DNA of 64,000 nt from Limnohabitans sp. T6-5 (GCF_003063315.1 NZ_NERV01000002.1:1259728-1323727); one strand, 5' to 3'; shown: positions 19,177-28,315, numbered from the stretch's first letter. Notes: generated from the sequence alone by a model not told the origin. A program made the numbers and translations.

Positions 19177-19881
19177 ATGGTGACAGGACAGGCAAGCGGC
19201 GCCGACACACAGGCGCTCGCTCAAGAATTTGTGCAATTTGCAGTCGACTCGGGCGTGTTGCGCTTTGGCGAATTCAAGACCAAAGCCGGGCGCATGAGCC
19301 CTTACTTCTTCAACGCCGGTCTGTTTGACGATGGCGCCAAGCTCGGCCGACTGGCGCAATTCTATGCAAAAGCCCTGCTGGCCAGCGGCCTCGAGTTCGA
19401 CATGATTTTTGGTCCCGCCTACAAGGGCATACCGCTGGGCGCGGCCGTGGCCATCGAGCTGGCCCGCCTGGGCAAGAACGTGCCCTTTGCCTACAACCGC
19501 AAAGAAGCCAAGGACCACGGCGAAGGCGGCTCGCTGGTCGGTGCGCCGCTCAAAGGCCGCGTGTTGATCGTGGACGACGTGATGAGCGCAGGCACCGCCG
19601 CCCGTGAATCCATTGAACTCATCAAAGCCGCTGGTGCCACGCCCCACGCGATTGCGATTGCACTGGACCGCCAGGAAATGGCCACCGAAAAGCAAGCCGA
19701 CGGCTCCGTCAAGGACGTACCCCACAGCGCCGTGCAATACGTTCGCAACACCTTGGGCATGGGCGTGTGCTGCATCGCGCAACTGTCCGACCTGCTGGCC
19801 TACCTGTCTGCCCAAAGCGGCAACGAACTGGGCCAGCATCTGTCAAAAGTGCAGGCGTACCGCGACCGCTACGGCGTTTAA
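19177..19881 (+). CDS. pyrE: Orotate phosphoribosyltransferase
   Basis: A 234-residue PyrE that joins orotate to PRPP to form OMP in pyrimidine synthesis. The PRPP-binding loop is VLIVDDVMSAGTAARES in the middle of the protein. The flexible-loop lysine region is FAYNRKEAKDHGEGG, and FGPAYKGIPLGAA precedes it. AAGGA lies seven bases before the ATG. The start overlaps the possible ATG of the divergent xth gene (shared CATG at 19176-19179), leaving essentially no intergenic space, so each promoter must lie inside the other gene. Confidence 0.97.
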   Translation: MVTGQASGADTQALAQEFVQFAVDSGVLRFGEFKTKAGRMSPYFFNAGLFDDGAKLGRLAQFYAKALLASGLEFDMIFGPAYKGIPLGAAVAIELARLGKNVPFAYNRKEAKDHGEGGSLVGAPLKGRVLIVDDVMSAGTAARESIELIKAAGATPHAIAIALDRQEMATEKQADGSVKDVPHSAVQYVRNTLGMGVCCIAQLSDLLAYLSAQSGNELGQHLSKVQAYRDRYGV

Positions 19882-20351
19882 CAAGCCGAGTCAGCGCCAA
19901 AAATGGCGTTGAAACATGTCTGAGCCAACGGATGCAGACTTGTGACTTGTGAACAACTGACACTTTGATTCGTTGTTTTTGATTTCGTCAAATTTAGCAG
20001 TTCTCTTTCGAGGGTACTGCTTTTTTTTCGTCTTTATTCAACTGTTCCATGTCTGTCAACCCCCGCATTGCATCAGGAATTGGTGGGTGATCGACTCTAA
20101 ATTGAGGAAATTCAATGCGTCAGGGTGGGTGTATCTTGAAAAAAATCAACTAACTCATGAAAAAGATGAAAAATTTTTTTTAATTTTTTAGGTCTCATTG
20201 AGTTCTTTTAAGAGACTTTAAGTTTTCAATTTTTGATTTTTTCAAGCATTTGACGCGAAAACAACAAAGAGGCGTACCCCAATTGGTGGATTCGCGCCAT
20301 GAACTTTATCTTGAGAATTTCAGTTTTCATGTACTTGGCAATTTTCTCTTG
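19882..20351. promoter_or_regulatory. A+T-rich intergenic region upstream of the type I secretion operon
   Basis: A 470-bp stretch with no convincing gene. A weak GCGCCA-AAAA-TGGCGT hairpin lies just after pyrE, without a T-tract. From about 19975 onward the DNA is strikingly rich in A and T, with runs of T and A around 20025-20035 and 20160-20250, quite unlike the surrounding chromosome. It presumably carries the promoter and control sites of the secretion operon. Many -10-like hexamers occur by composition alone, so I do not name one. Confidence 0.6.
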
Positions 20352-21728
20352 ATGCTCAATATGATTTATCAAAAACGACCTACCAGCAGCGGCCACGGCC
20401 CTTTGCTGCGCGTTCGTTTCTGTGCGGGCTGCAAGCAGGTCTGGCAGGTGCTGGGATCACTCGCCATGGCCGGATTGACTGCCCATGCCACAGCACAAAC
20501 ATTGCCCGCAGTGGTCTCCCAGGCACTGCAGGCTTACCCATCGATCTTGTCAGCCAGTGCCAAAACGGCTGCCGCACGGTCTGACATTGCACGCGCTCGC
20601 AGTGCGCACTACCCCCAGCTGGGTGTCACGGCAACTGCCAATACCTATGCTTCATCGACGCCTTTGACCCCAAGCCAACGACTGACCTGGTCTCCTACCA
20701 CCCGTCTGAATCTGTGGTCGGGTGGAAAGATTGAAGCCGATACCCAACGCTCGGAAGCTTTGACCCGGGCGGCCGAGTCCCAGCAAGCCAACACACTGGA
20801 AGACGTGGCGCAACAAGCGGCCGAAGCTTACTTGAACTGGGCGAAAACGGCCGACTTGTACAACCTGGCCGTGCGCAATGTGAACTCACACCGCGAAACA
20901 CTGGAAGACATCCGGAAAATCGCAGAAGTCGACAAGGGTCGGCGTGTGGACTACGAACAGGCCTTGGTCCGGATGGAAAACGCCACGCTGACCTTGCAGC
21001 AGCGCAAGTCGGATTTCTCCCAAGCGATTCAGCGCATGACGCGTTACTGGTCCGGCCCCCTTGATGCCCGCCCCACAGGGCTGGATGAAGTCGTATCAAA
21101 TGTCGGCCCCTTGGGCCGCATGCCCTTGACCATGGCGGGCGCCATGGACATGGTGTCGAATGATCTGCCGGTGATTGCACAAGCCTTGGCACAAGTGCAG
21201 GCCGCAGAGGCCGCTGTCCGCATGGCCAAAGGTCAGCACTGGCCCACCGTTGACGTGGCCATCTCCAGACAAGCCGCCACAGCCACTTCGCGCGAAGAAG
21301 TCCTCACACAACTGCAACTGAATGCCCCGCTTTATTCCGGCGGCAGCACCTCAGCCGCGGTAGAAGCCGCACAGGGCCAACTGAAATCAGCCCAATTCGC
21401 CCTGGATGAAGCCCGCTTGGTGGCCCGCGAAAAAGCCGCATTGGCCTGGCAAGAGTGGGCGTCGGCGCAATCCCGGTCCATCACAGGCAATGCCCAGTCT
21501 GATGTGGGCGACAAATTGGTCGAGTCTTACCGCCAGCAGTTTCGTGTTGCTCGCCGATCCCTTTTGGAATTACTGAACATGCAGGCAGATGCCTTTGGCT
21601 ACCGCTCTTCTGCACGAACAGCTTTTCACGACGAGCGCATCGCTCGCGTGCGTTTGCTGGCCTCTACTGGCGACTTGGCCCGAAGGTTTACCTCTGAACC
21701 TGGACTTGTAGTCCAGCCCGGTCGCTGA
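20352..21728 (+). CDS. TolC-family outer membrane efflux/secretion protein
   Basis: A TolC-like outer-membrane channel of about 458 residues, first gene of a type I secretion operon. After a basic stretch comes a signal peptide (VLGSLAMAGLTAHATAQ), then the first helical repeat (LPAVVSQALQAYPSILSASAKTAAARSDIARARSAHYPQL) and the second repeat (MDMVSNDLPVIAQALAQVQAAEAAVRMAKGQHWPT), separated by beta strands such as RLNLWSGGKIEADTQ. The pattern is closest to the LapE/AggA-like channels of adhesin exporters. Two ATGs (20352 and 20361) are possible and neither has a clear ribosome binding site. The ABC transporter gene follows 36 nt after its stop. Confidence 0.9.
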   Translation: MLNMIYQKRPTSSGHGPLLRVRFCAGCKQVWQVLGSLAMAGLTAHATAQTLPAVVSQALQAYPSILSASAKTAAARSDIARARSAHYPQLGVTATANTYASSTPLTPSQRLTWSPTTRLNLWSGGKIEADTQRSEALTRAAESQQANTLEDVAQQAAEAYLNWAKTADLYNLAVRNVNSHRETLEDIRKIAEVDKGRRVDYEQALVRMENATLTLQQRKSDFSQAIQRMTRYWSGPLDARPTGLDEVVSNVGPLGRMPLTMAGAMDMVSNDLPVIAQALAQVQAAEAAVRMAKGQHWPTVDVAISRQAATATSREEVLTQLQLNAPLYSGGSTSAAVEAAQGQLKSAQFALDEARLVAREKAALAWQEWASAQSRSITGNAQSDVGDKLVESYRQQFRVARRSLLELLNMQADAFGYRSSARTAFHDERIARVRLLASTGDLARRFTSEPGLVVQPGR

Positions 21729-21764
21729 AGTTGAGTCCTGAATATTTTGATGAATTGATGGTCT

Positions 21765-23981
21765 ATGACTAACTTGATAAATTTTGCGCCACCAGGTGCC
21801 GCGGGGCTCAAGTCGGCTCCGGCTGCCATGAAACAAAGCGACGGGATGAACGATCCCTTGCTGATGTGCTTGGCCATGGCGGCCAAGCTGCTGGGCCGTC
21901 CTGTGCACTTCCAGGTGTTAAGAGCAGGTTTTGCGCTGGATGAGCGCGGACGTGTGCCATTGGCGGCTTATCCCGACATGGCCCACAAGAACGGTCTGAT
22001 GGGCGCATGGTCGCGTACTCGCATAGCAGACATCCCGCACTACGTCTTGCCCGTGCTGATGTCACTGACCGATGGACGTGCCTGTGTCTTGCGCCACATT
22101 GACGGTCAAAATGCGGTCGTCTGGTGGGCCGAAAGTGGCATGGAAGATCAGATGATTTCCTTGGCCGAACTTCAAGGCCTGGCGCGCCCCGAAGTGTTGG
22201 CACTGAAATTACCCCCCAAACGCCATGACCAAACCCTGACGCCCATCAAAGGGGCCGCCTTCAGCTGGTTTTGGGGCACGCTGTGGCGCTTCCGTCACTT
22301 TTACGTCGAATCGATGATTGCCACCGTGGTGGCCAACGTGCTCACCCTGGCGAGCGTGTTCTTCACCATGAACGTCTACGACCGAGTCGTGCCCACCAGC
22401 GCTTACGCTTCTTTGTGGACATTGGCCATTGGCACCTCTGCGGCGATTGTCATGGAGTTCATCATGCGCTGGCTCAAGGCCCGCTTGGTGGATTTGGGCG
22501 GGAAAAAGGCAGACCTGGCCATCAACGCCATTTTGCTGCGCGAGATCATGGCCATTCGCCTGGAGCACCGTCCTCAGTCGGTGGGTATTTTTGCCAGCTC
22601 CATGCGGGACTTCGAATCGCTGCGCGACTTCTTCTCCTCCGCCTCACTCGTGCTGCTGGCCGACATGCCCTTTGTCTTGATGTTCTTGGCTTTGATCGCT
22701 GTGGTCGCAGGCCCGTTGGCATGGATTCCAGGCTTGACGGTGCCCGTGCTGGTGATCATCGGCCTGGCTTCGCAAAAAGCATTGATGACCGCCATGCGTG
22801 AGAACATGAAAGAGTCTGGCGACAAGCAAAGCGTGCTGGTCGAGGCCGTACTGAACTTGGAACTGCTCAAAGCCCACAACGCTGAGAGCTATTTGCAACG
22901 CCGCTGGGAAATGTCCAACCTGGCTGGTGCCGATGCCTACAAACGCACCCGCAGCCTGAGCAACTGGGTCATGGGCCTGACCACTGCCGCCCAGCAATTG
23001 GTCACTGTGGGCATGGTGGTGGCCGGTGTCTACATGATCCACGCCAATGCATTGACCGTCGGTGGATTGATGGCCGCTGTGATTTTGTCGGGGCGTGCCC
23101 TGGGGCCATTGGCCAGCGTGATGTCTCTGGCCACTCGTTACCAACAAGCGATCAGCTCACTGGACACCCTGGATGGCCTGATGAAACGCCCTCGGGACCG
23201 CATCCATGGCCGCAACTACGTTGTTCCTGAAGTCATTCACGGGGGGCTGCAAGGCGAAGCTTTGGAGTTTGCCTACCCCGGCCAGCACAAGATCCCTGTG
23301 ATCAAGAAATTGTCGATCAACATCGCTCCAGGTCAAAAAGTGGCCATGCTGGGCCGTGTAGGCAGCGGCAAAAGCACTTTGCTGCGCCTCATGTCCGGCC
23401 TTTACTTGCCACAAGCTGGCAACGTGCGACTGGATGGTGTCGACTTGCAGCAACTCGAACCCGTTGAAGTCCGCAGCCGCATCGGTTATGTGGGCCAGGA
23501 TCCCCAGTTGTTCATGGGCACGCTGCGCGAAAACATGGTCTTGGCTGACAGCTGGATCAGTGACATGAAGATCACGGAAGTGCTCAAAACGCTGAATATC
23601 TATGACATGGTCGCCAACCACCCCTTGGGGTTGGACATGCCCATCACCGAAGCTGGTGGCGGCCTGTCGGGCGGCCAGCGTCAGCTGCTGTCCATTGCCC
23701 GAATGATGCTGCGCAACCCGCAATTGGTATTCATGGACGAACCTACGGCCAACATGGACCAAAACACCGAAGCACGCGTGATTGCCGTGCTCAAAGATTG
23801 GTTGCATGGACGCACCCTGCTGATGTCCACGCATCGCCCCCAATTGCTCGAATGGGTTGACCTGATCGCCGTCATCGACAACGGTCAATGTGTGGCCTTG
23901 GGTCCCAAACAAGAAATGATTGAAAAGCTGTCACGCGGCATTGATGTGAACGGCTCACGAGCCCAGGGAGCTGCGGCATGA
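21765..23981 (+). CDS. Type I secretion ABC transporter with degenerate C39-like domain
   Basis: A 738-residue half-transporter of the LapB/HlyB group. An N-terminal C39-peptidase-like domain (about 28-150) has no catalytic Cys at the usual place (DPLLMCLAMAAKLLG), so it should bind rather than cut the substrate. Residues about 165-430 hold six membrane segments. The nucleotide-binding domain has Walker A GRVGSGKST, signature LSGGQRQLL, Walker B LVFMDEPTANMD and the switch H in STHR. It powers export of a C-terminally signalled protein from cytoplasm to outside through the adaptor and TolC. Its TGA overlaps the ATG of the adaptor gene (ATGA), so expression is coupled. Confidence 0.93.
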   Translation: MTNLINFAPPGAAGLKSAPAAMKQSDGMNDPLLMCLAMAAKLLGRPVHFQVLRAGFALDERGRVPLAAYPDMAHKNGLMGAWSRTRIADIPHYVLPVLMSLTDGRACVLRHIDGQNAVVWWAESGMEDQMISLAELQGLARPEVLALKLPPKRHDQTLTPIKGAAFSWFWGTLWRFRHFYVESMIATVVANVLTLASVFFTMNVYDRVVPTSAYASLWTLAIGTSAAIVMEFIMRWLKARLVDLGGKKADLAINAILLREIMAIRLEHRPQSVGIFASSMRDFESLRDFFSSASLVLLADMPFVLMFLALIAVVAGPLAWIPGLTVPVLVIIGLASQKALMTAMRENMKESGDKQSVLVEAVLNLELLKAHNAESYLQRRWEMSNLAGADAYKRTRSLSNWVMGLTTAAQQLVTVGMVVAGVYMIHANALTVGGLMAAVILSGRALGPLASVMSLATRYQQAISSLDTLDGLMKRPRDRIHGRNYVVPEVIHGGLQGEALEFAYPGQHKIPVIKKLSINIAPGQKVAMLGRVGSGKSTLLRLMSGLYLPQAGNVRLDGVDLQQLEPVEVRSRIGYVGQDPQLFMGTLRENMVLADSWISDMKITEVLKTLNIYDMVANHPLGLDMPITEAGGGLSGGQRQLLSIARMMLRNPQLVFMDEPTANMDQNTEARVIAVLKDWLHGRTLLMSTHRPQLLEWVDLIAVIDNGQCVALGPKQEMIEKLSRGIDVNGSRAQGAAA

Positions 23982-25207
23982 AGTTCAAAAGCAACAAAAA
24001 AACCAAGAGCTTTCAAGGCTCGGGGTTTGGCATCGACACCGTCGAGGACGACGAGCGCCGTGCCAGCAAAACCCTGGTCTGGATGACCGGCTTCACCTTG
24101 ATCGTGGCACTGGTATGGGCCAGTCAATTTGACCTGGACGAAATCACTCGTGGTCAAGGCAAAGTCATCCCGACCAGCCGCGAGCAAGTGATCCAAAGTC
24201 TCGACTCTGGCGTGCTGAGCGAAATGCTGGTGCGTGAGGGCAGTGTGGTTGAAAAGGACGAGGTTCTGCTGCGCATTGACGACGCCCGCAGCGGCGCTGT
24301 GTACCGCGAATCCCAAGAAAAATACCTCGCTCTGGCGGCCATGGCGGCCCGACTGAAGGCCGAAGCCTACGGCACAGCCCTGACATTTCCGCGTGAATTG
24401 AATGCATTTCCCGCGCTCATGCAACAAGAACTGCAAGCATTCAATGCACGCAAACGCGCTTTATTCGAATCACTGCATGCATTGGACAGTTCATTGGCCG
24501 CAGTCACGCGTGAGCTGAACATCACCGAGCCCATGGTCAAACAAGGCGTCATGTCTGAAGTTGAGCTGTTGCGCTTGAAACGTCAGGTGGCTGACTTGCA
24601 AGGCCAGCGTGCTGAACGACAGAACCGTTATCTCACAGATGCCAACAACGAACTGGTACGCGTGGCCTCCGAACTGTCACAGACCAAAGAAAACACGGCA
24701 GCGCGTGCCGACGCACTGATGCGCACCACCATCAAGTCCCCGATGAAAGGTGTCGTCAAAAACGTCCAGATCACCACTGTGGGTGGTGTGGTTCAAGCTG
24801 GCCAGCCCATCATGGAAATCGTGCCCACCGAAGATGAAATGCTGGTCGAGGCGTACATCAAACCCGCTGAAGTCGCATTTTTGAAAGTGGGCCAAAAAGC
24901 CACCGTGAAACTGACCGCCTATGACTTCAACAAGTACGGCGGCCTGGAAGGCGTCTTGGAGCACCTGAGCCCGGACACCATGCGTGATGAAAAGCAACGC
25001 AAGCCTGGCAACCCCATTGAGCTGGAAGAAGGCCTGTACCGGATCATGGTGCGCGTCAAGGAGCCTGAAAGCATGCGCCACGGACTCAAACTGATTCCCT
25101 TACCGGGCATGACCGCCACGGTCGAAATTAGAACTGGCAAAAAGAGTGTTCTCGAATACCTCTTCCGCCCCCTGCAAAACGTCTCGCAAGCTTTGCGTGA
25201 ACGTTGA
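23978..25207 (+). CDS. HlyD-family membrane fusion protein of the type I secretion system
   Basis: A 409-residue periplasmic adaptor. It has a short cytoplasmic N-terminus, one transmembrane segment (LVWMTGFTLIVALVWASQF, about 32-50), the beta-barrel/lipoyl segment beginning ITRGQGKVIPTSREQVIQSL, a long coiled-coil region (about 95-245), the second lipoyl half (TIKSPMKGVVKNVQITTVGGVV) and a C-terminal beta domain ending in the HlyD-type MTATVEIRTGKKSVLEYLFRP. It bridges the ABC transporter and the TolC-like channel. The start overlaps the transporter stop by 4 nt. Confidence 0.94.
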   Translation: MKFKSNKKTKSFQGSGFGIDTVEDDERRASKTLVWMTGFTLIVALVWASQFDLDEITRGQGKVIPTSREQVIQSLDSGVLSEMLVREGSVVEKDEVLLRIDDARSGAVYRESQEKYLALAAMAARLKAEAYGTALTFPRELNAFPALMQQELQAFNARKRALFESLHALDSSLAAVTRELNITEPMVKQGVMSEVELLRLKRQVADLQGQRAERQNRYLTDANNELVRVASELSQTKENTAARADALMRTTIKSPMKGVVKNVQITTVGGVVQAGQPIMEIVPTEDEMLVEAYIKPAEVAFLKVGQKATVKLTAYDFNKYGGLEGVLEHLSPDTMRDEKQRKPGNPIELEEGLYRIMVRVKEPESMRHGLKLIPLPGMTATVEIRTGKKSVLEYLFRPLQNVSQALRER

Positions 25208-25231
25208 AGCCAACAAACTCAGGAGATAACT

Positions 25232-25903
25232 ATGAGTGAAGACCACACCATGTCGATCGAAGAAATCATTCCTTCTTCAGATTCCTTGCCCACACTGAAA
25301 CGCAAAACCGAAATGAGCGCCCCCCAATTTTTAAGCACTGCAGAAGCCGCCCGAATGTTGGGACTGTCCACCACTTTGGTGCAAACACTGGTGGATCAAG
25401 GCGACCTCAAAGGCTGGAAAACCAGAGGAGGCCATCGCCGAATTTCCATCGAGTCGATTCTTGACTACCAGAATGCATCACGCAGCGTGTTGGGCACTTT
25501 TGCCAAAACCGCCATCAGGCCACGGGTCACGGTGGTTGTTGAAACGGCATCCTTGCTCTCCGAACTGATCAAAGCGCATTCTCTTTGGGACTTCGCAGTG
25601 GACGTCACCTTCTTTGACTCGGTCACAGAGGCCTTGCTGGAACTGTCAAGCAAACGCCCAGACATGATCGTGGTAGAAATGTCAATGCCGCGTGCACAGC
25701 AAGAAAAAACGTTTCAAGCCCTTGAAAATTTCAATCAACGTGGCCGCACGCCGCTGTCTGTGGTACTAATAAGTCAAGAAAAAGGGTTAAGCTCTTCCAT
25801 ACAAACAAGTGCCCCCTCAACGATCCAGGTGATTTCTGGTCCCTTGAATCCTTTATGGATGCACGCTTACCTGACAGGAGTTGTCGCCTCATGCCGGAAC
25901 TGA
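25232..25903 (+). CDS. Excisionase-type HTH protein with a pseudo-receiver-like C-terminal domain
   Basis: A 223-residue putative regulator, 24 nt after the HlyD gene with a good ribosome binding site (AGGAG). Residues 32-80 form a MerR/excisionase-type helix-turn-helix (FLSTAEAARMLGLSTTLVQT, then WKTRGGHRRIS). Residues about 97-222 look like a response-regulator receiver fold: alternating strands and helices, RPDMIVVEMSMP where a receiver has its phospho-acceptor, and TPLSVVLIS where the conserved Thr/Ser strand lies. The acceptor position is E149 instead of Asp, which would mimic constant phosphorylation. The receiver assignment is my inference from pattern. It probably controls the secretion operon or its substrate. 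Confidence 0.75.
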   Translation: MSEDHTMSIEEIIPSSDSLPTLKRKTEMSAPQFLSTAEAARMLGLSTTLVQTLVDQGDLKGWKTRGGHRRISIESILDYQNASRSVLGTFAKTAIRPRVTVVVETASLLSELIKAHSLWDFAVDVTFFDSVTEALLELSSKRPDMIVVEMSMPRAQQEKTFQALENFNQRGRTPLSVVLISQEKGLSSSIQTSAPSTIQVISGPLNPLWMHAYLTGVVASCRN

Positions 25904-26691
25904 TGCTCACTTCATTTTCTAAAAACTCATCTTTGTCGAGAACACTGGCACGACCAGGGCACAACAAAAATTTGTTACAAGCCAACCGTGACGCCCTCGC
26001 ATTGCTGGGGCTAGGCAACGAAACCACCACCGACTTGAAAGGTCAGGTGTTGCGTCAGATGCGCTTGGCCCAGAATCTTGATCCTGCCGTTCTGGCAACA
26101 GAGGCCTGCATTTCCTTGGCGCAGCTTTATGAAATTGAAAAAGGCATTGACAGTCTTTTCTATTCCGACACCTTGCGCCAACAAGCGGCACGCCGCGTTT
26201 CGCAACTTTTGAGTATTGACTGGGATCAGATCGACGAAAGCGATCTGGGCATCCAAACGGCCACCAATGTGGTGAGCCTGCAGCGTGGCACCGTGGTCAG
26301 GGGGCTTATCCCCGCCGTAACTGCCCCCACCCCGACATTGACTTTAGCCGCTTCCCCGGCTGCCTCTCCAATTGATATTGCCGTGAATTCTCACAACGCC
26401 AATGAGGGGGCCGCACGCATGGCTCCTGCCCATCTTCCCGCTTCTGCGCCGACCACATTTGCCTTAGGCCTGTCCACGCCTTCTGCAGACACGGCACCCA
26501 CTGAGCCCACTGAAAACGTGCCTGTCAGCGCACAGGCAAACGTGACCGCCTCCAGCCATACCATCTGGTGGCTATTGGGACTGATCTGCGTGGCTGCTGC
26601 CTCCTTTTTTGTGGCCGAGCAAGAAGGCTACGTGCGCCAATATTGGCCCGAGTATTACCAACTGATCAGCCAACTGCATCTGGCCTTCTGA
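25891..26691 (+). CDS. Membrane-anchored HTH protein (RodZ-like layout)
   Basis: A 266-residue protein with an N-terminal helix-turn-helix of the RodZ/HTH_25 type (GQVLRQMRLAQNLDPAVLAT then ISLAQLYEIEKG), a long Ala/Pro/Thr-rich linker (about 150-220), one transmembrane helix (IWWLLGLICVAAASFFVA) and a short C-terminal tail of about 30 residues. In RodZ this layout places the HTH in the cytoplasm and the tail in the periplasm. The gene overlaps the preceding one; two ATGs are possible (25891, with GGAG ten bases upstream, and 25903, in a TGATG overlap). Its position in a secretion operon suggests signalling or localisation linked to export. It is not the chromosomal rodZ by context. Confidence 0.75.
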   Translation: MPELMLTSFSKNSSLSRTLARPGHNKNLLQANRDALALLGLGNETTTDLKGQVLRQMRLAQNLDPAVLATEACISLAQLYEIEKGIDSLFYSDTLRQQAARRVSQLLSIDWDQIDESDLGIQTATNVVSLQRGTVVRGLIPAVTAPTPTLTLAASPAASPIDIAVNSHNANEGAARMAPAHLPASAPTTFALGLSTPSADTAPTEPTENVPVSAQANVTASSHTIWWLLGLICVAAASFFVAEQEGYVRQYWPEYYQLISQLHLAF

Positions 26692-27045
26692 GATTTTCGC
26701 TTCTGTCCAGCAGTTTGCAGCCTGCAAAAGGCGCCATCCCGCGTGTGACACGCACACACCCACTCTGCTCAAGTCAGTTCATCCTGACACAGCCCCAGCC
26801 CCGCACGCAGCAGATCCACTTCTGATTACAAGTCGTCACGGCCAATATGGCTGTTGCCGACTTGTTGCCCTCCCCGTCTGTTCGCAGACTTGTGCCAGCA
26901 AGTCATGGAACCTTTGGGCGACACCCTTGTTGGCAGTCTGTGTCAAATAAACAGACTCTCATTGGCGCACAATCTATCCAGATGCTGGCATCAATCCGTA
27001 TTGATTTTTCGACCTGAAACGCAGCGCTTCTGCTCTCCGCTGTTG
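26692..27045. other. Intergenic stretch without a recognisable gene
   Basis: A 354-bp region between the last gene of the secretion operon and the decayed TIGR03790-like gene. I see no convincing start with ribosome binding site, no RNA gene and no clear terminator. An open frame joins it to the start of the decayed gene, but its residues do not look like a real protein. Confidence 0.5.
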
Positions 27046-28122
27046 ATGTCCTACAGTTCCATTGGTCACTTCATTTCAACGGACCTTGGCACACTGTCAG
27101 CGGCGGCCTTGTGGGGTATCAGCTTGATGACTGTTGTACATGCCCAGGCGGTCCCCGACGAAACCACGCCGTTGACTGCGCATGCAGGCTCCTCGGTAAA
27201 CGCCAGCACAATGCCCTCAGCATTTTATCGATTCTCTTCACATGGGTGTGTTGATCAATGTGAATGGTCCCGAGAGTGTGGCGTTCGGTCGAGACTACCA
27301 AGCACAACGAAAAATTCCCGAAGGCAACATGCTTCAAGTCAGCCTTTACCCGTGCACCTCGATCCTGAGCTAAAGAGTACTTCTCAGCATTCCATACTCA
27401 GTTGGAACACTGGGCGAATGACCGGCTTGAAGCCTTGCTATCCATTTGGCGCCAACCTTTCGCTGTGGAGTGCATGTCCATGACGGGGGCTTTGACTTTG
27501 GGCTTTGATGATGTCTATTGCGCCAATGGCTAAAGAAAGACCAAACCCTCTGCTTATTACCGCTCGATAGAGAACTACCCCTGGCAACACTTACGCATGC
27601 GACCCAACATGATGCTGGCCACCGCCAACTTGCAAAACACGAAGGCATTGATTGACCGTGGTATCGCGGCAGACGCCAGTCATCTCATGGACTTAGACTA
27701 CATCTTGAAAACATCTGACACTGCACGCAATGCTCGCATTGCGATCACATTGCGAGGTTCTGTTCTACTTCACAGGCCTCACATCGGTTTCTCATCTGAA
27801 CACCAACGCGTACTTGCCTTATTCTGTGGGCGACCATTTGACGTCTTATGGTGACGTAGTCACCGCTCCACACAGCCAAATAACGTCACTCGAACAGCTC
27901 AATCTAGGACTGACTGGCAGCTATGGCACAGAGGTGGAACCGTGTAACTTTCCCGAATAATTCCCCAACCCTCTGGTGATCTTCAGCGTTTATGCGAGCG
28001 GCAACACCCTTCACAGAAGCTTATTGGAAATGTGTCCAGATGCGCGGCCAAGGGCCTTTGTAGAGCTAACCTCTGGCACGCCCGTATGGACCTTGAACGC
28101 GCGCGTCGGTGACACGGTGTAA
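27046..28122 (+). pseudogene. Decayed TIGR03790-family secreted protein gene
   Basis: The remains of a gene for an uncharacterised secreted protein family (TIGR03790), recognised from scattered conserved blocks in three frames. A signal-peptide-like start comes from ATG 27046. Then GVLINVNGPESVAFGRDY and RKIPEGNML begin at 27242 in the next frame, ended by TAA at 27371. GALTLGFDDVYCANG lies near 27480-27530, then TAA 27531, then the block RMRPNMMLATANL and ALIDRGIAAD near 27595-27680. After another shift come FYFTGL, DHLTSYGD and LGLTGSYGTEVEPCNF, TAA 27958, FPNPLVIF, another shift, and EAYWK near 28018 before TAG 28061. At least three nonsense codons and three frameshifts are present. Family assignment is from memory of its conserved blocks. 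Confidence 0.72.
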
Positions 28123-28309
28123 CTCCTGACGTGCTGGGCATATGGCAAGCCACCAACCTTATGCTTATCGTCGGTCAAAGTAGCCCAGGCTGTGCGCTCG
28201 CTCATCCTTTTCTCACACTGAAGTGCGTTCTCTGTTCATATACAGAACCACCATCACGATTCATTTCAAAAAACATCGGGCGCAATCCAGAATTTTGTAA
28301 ATCCACTGC

Positions 28310-28315
28310 TAGAAT
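28310..28315 (+). promoter_or_regulatory. Extended -10 promoter element of the tRNA cluster
   Basis: TGCTAGAAT at 28307-28315 is an extended -10 (TGn plus TAGAAT) 16 bp upstream of tRNA-Asn. No good -35 is seen at the usual distance, as expected for extended -10 promoters. Assignment is by position and motif only. Confidence 0.5.

Noticed and set aside
19973..20191. Small frame in the A+T-rich leader before the TolC gene
   Set aside because: Phe/Lys/Asn-rich residues follow from base composition; no good start or ribosome binding site.
25232..25500. Excisionase (Xis) of the nearby mobile element
   Set aside because: The HTH resembles excisionases, but the gene lies 3 kb outside the att repeats, belongs to the secretion operon by spacing, and has a large extra domain.
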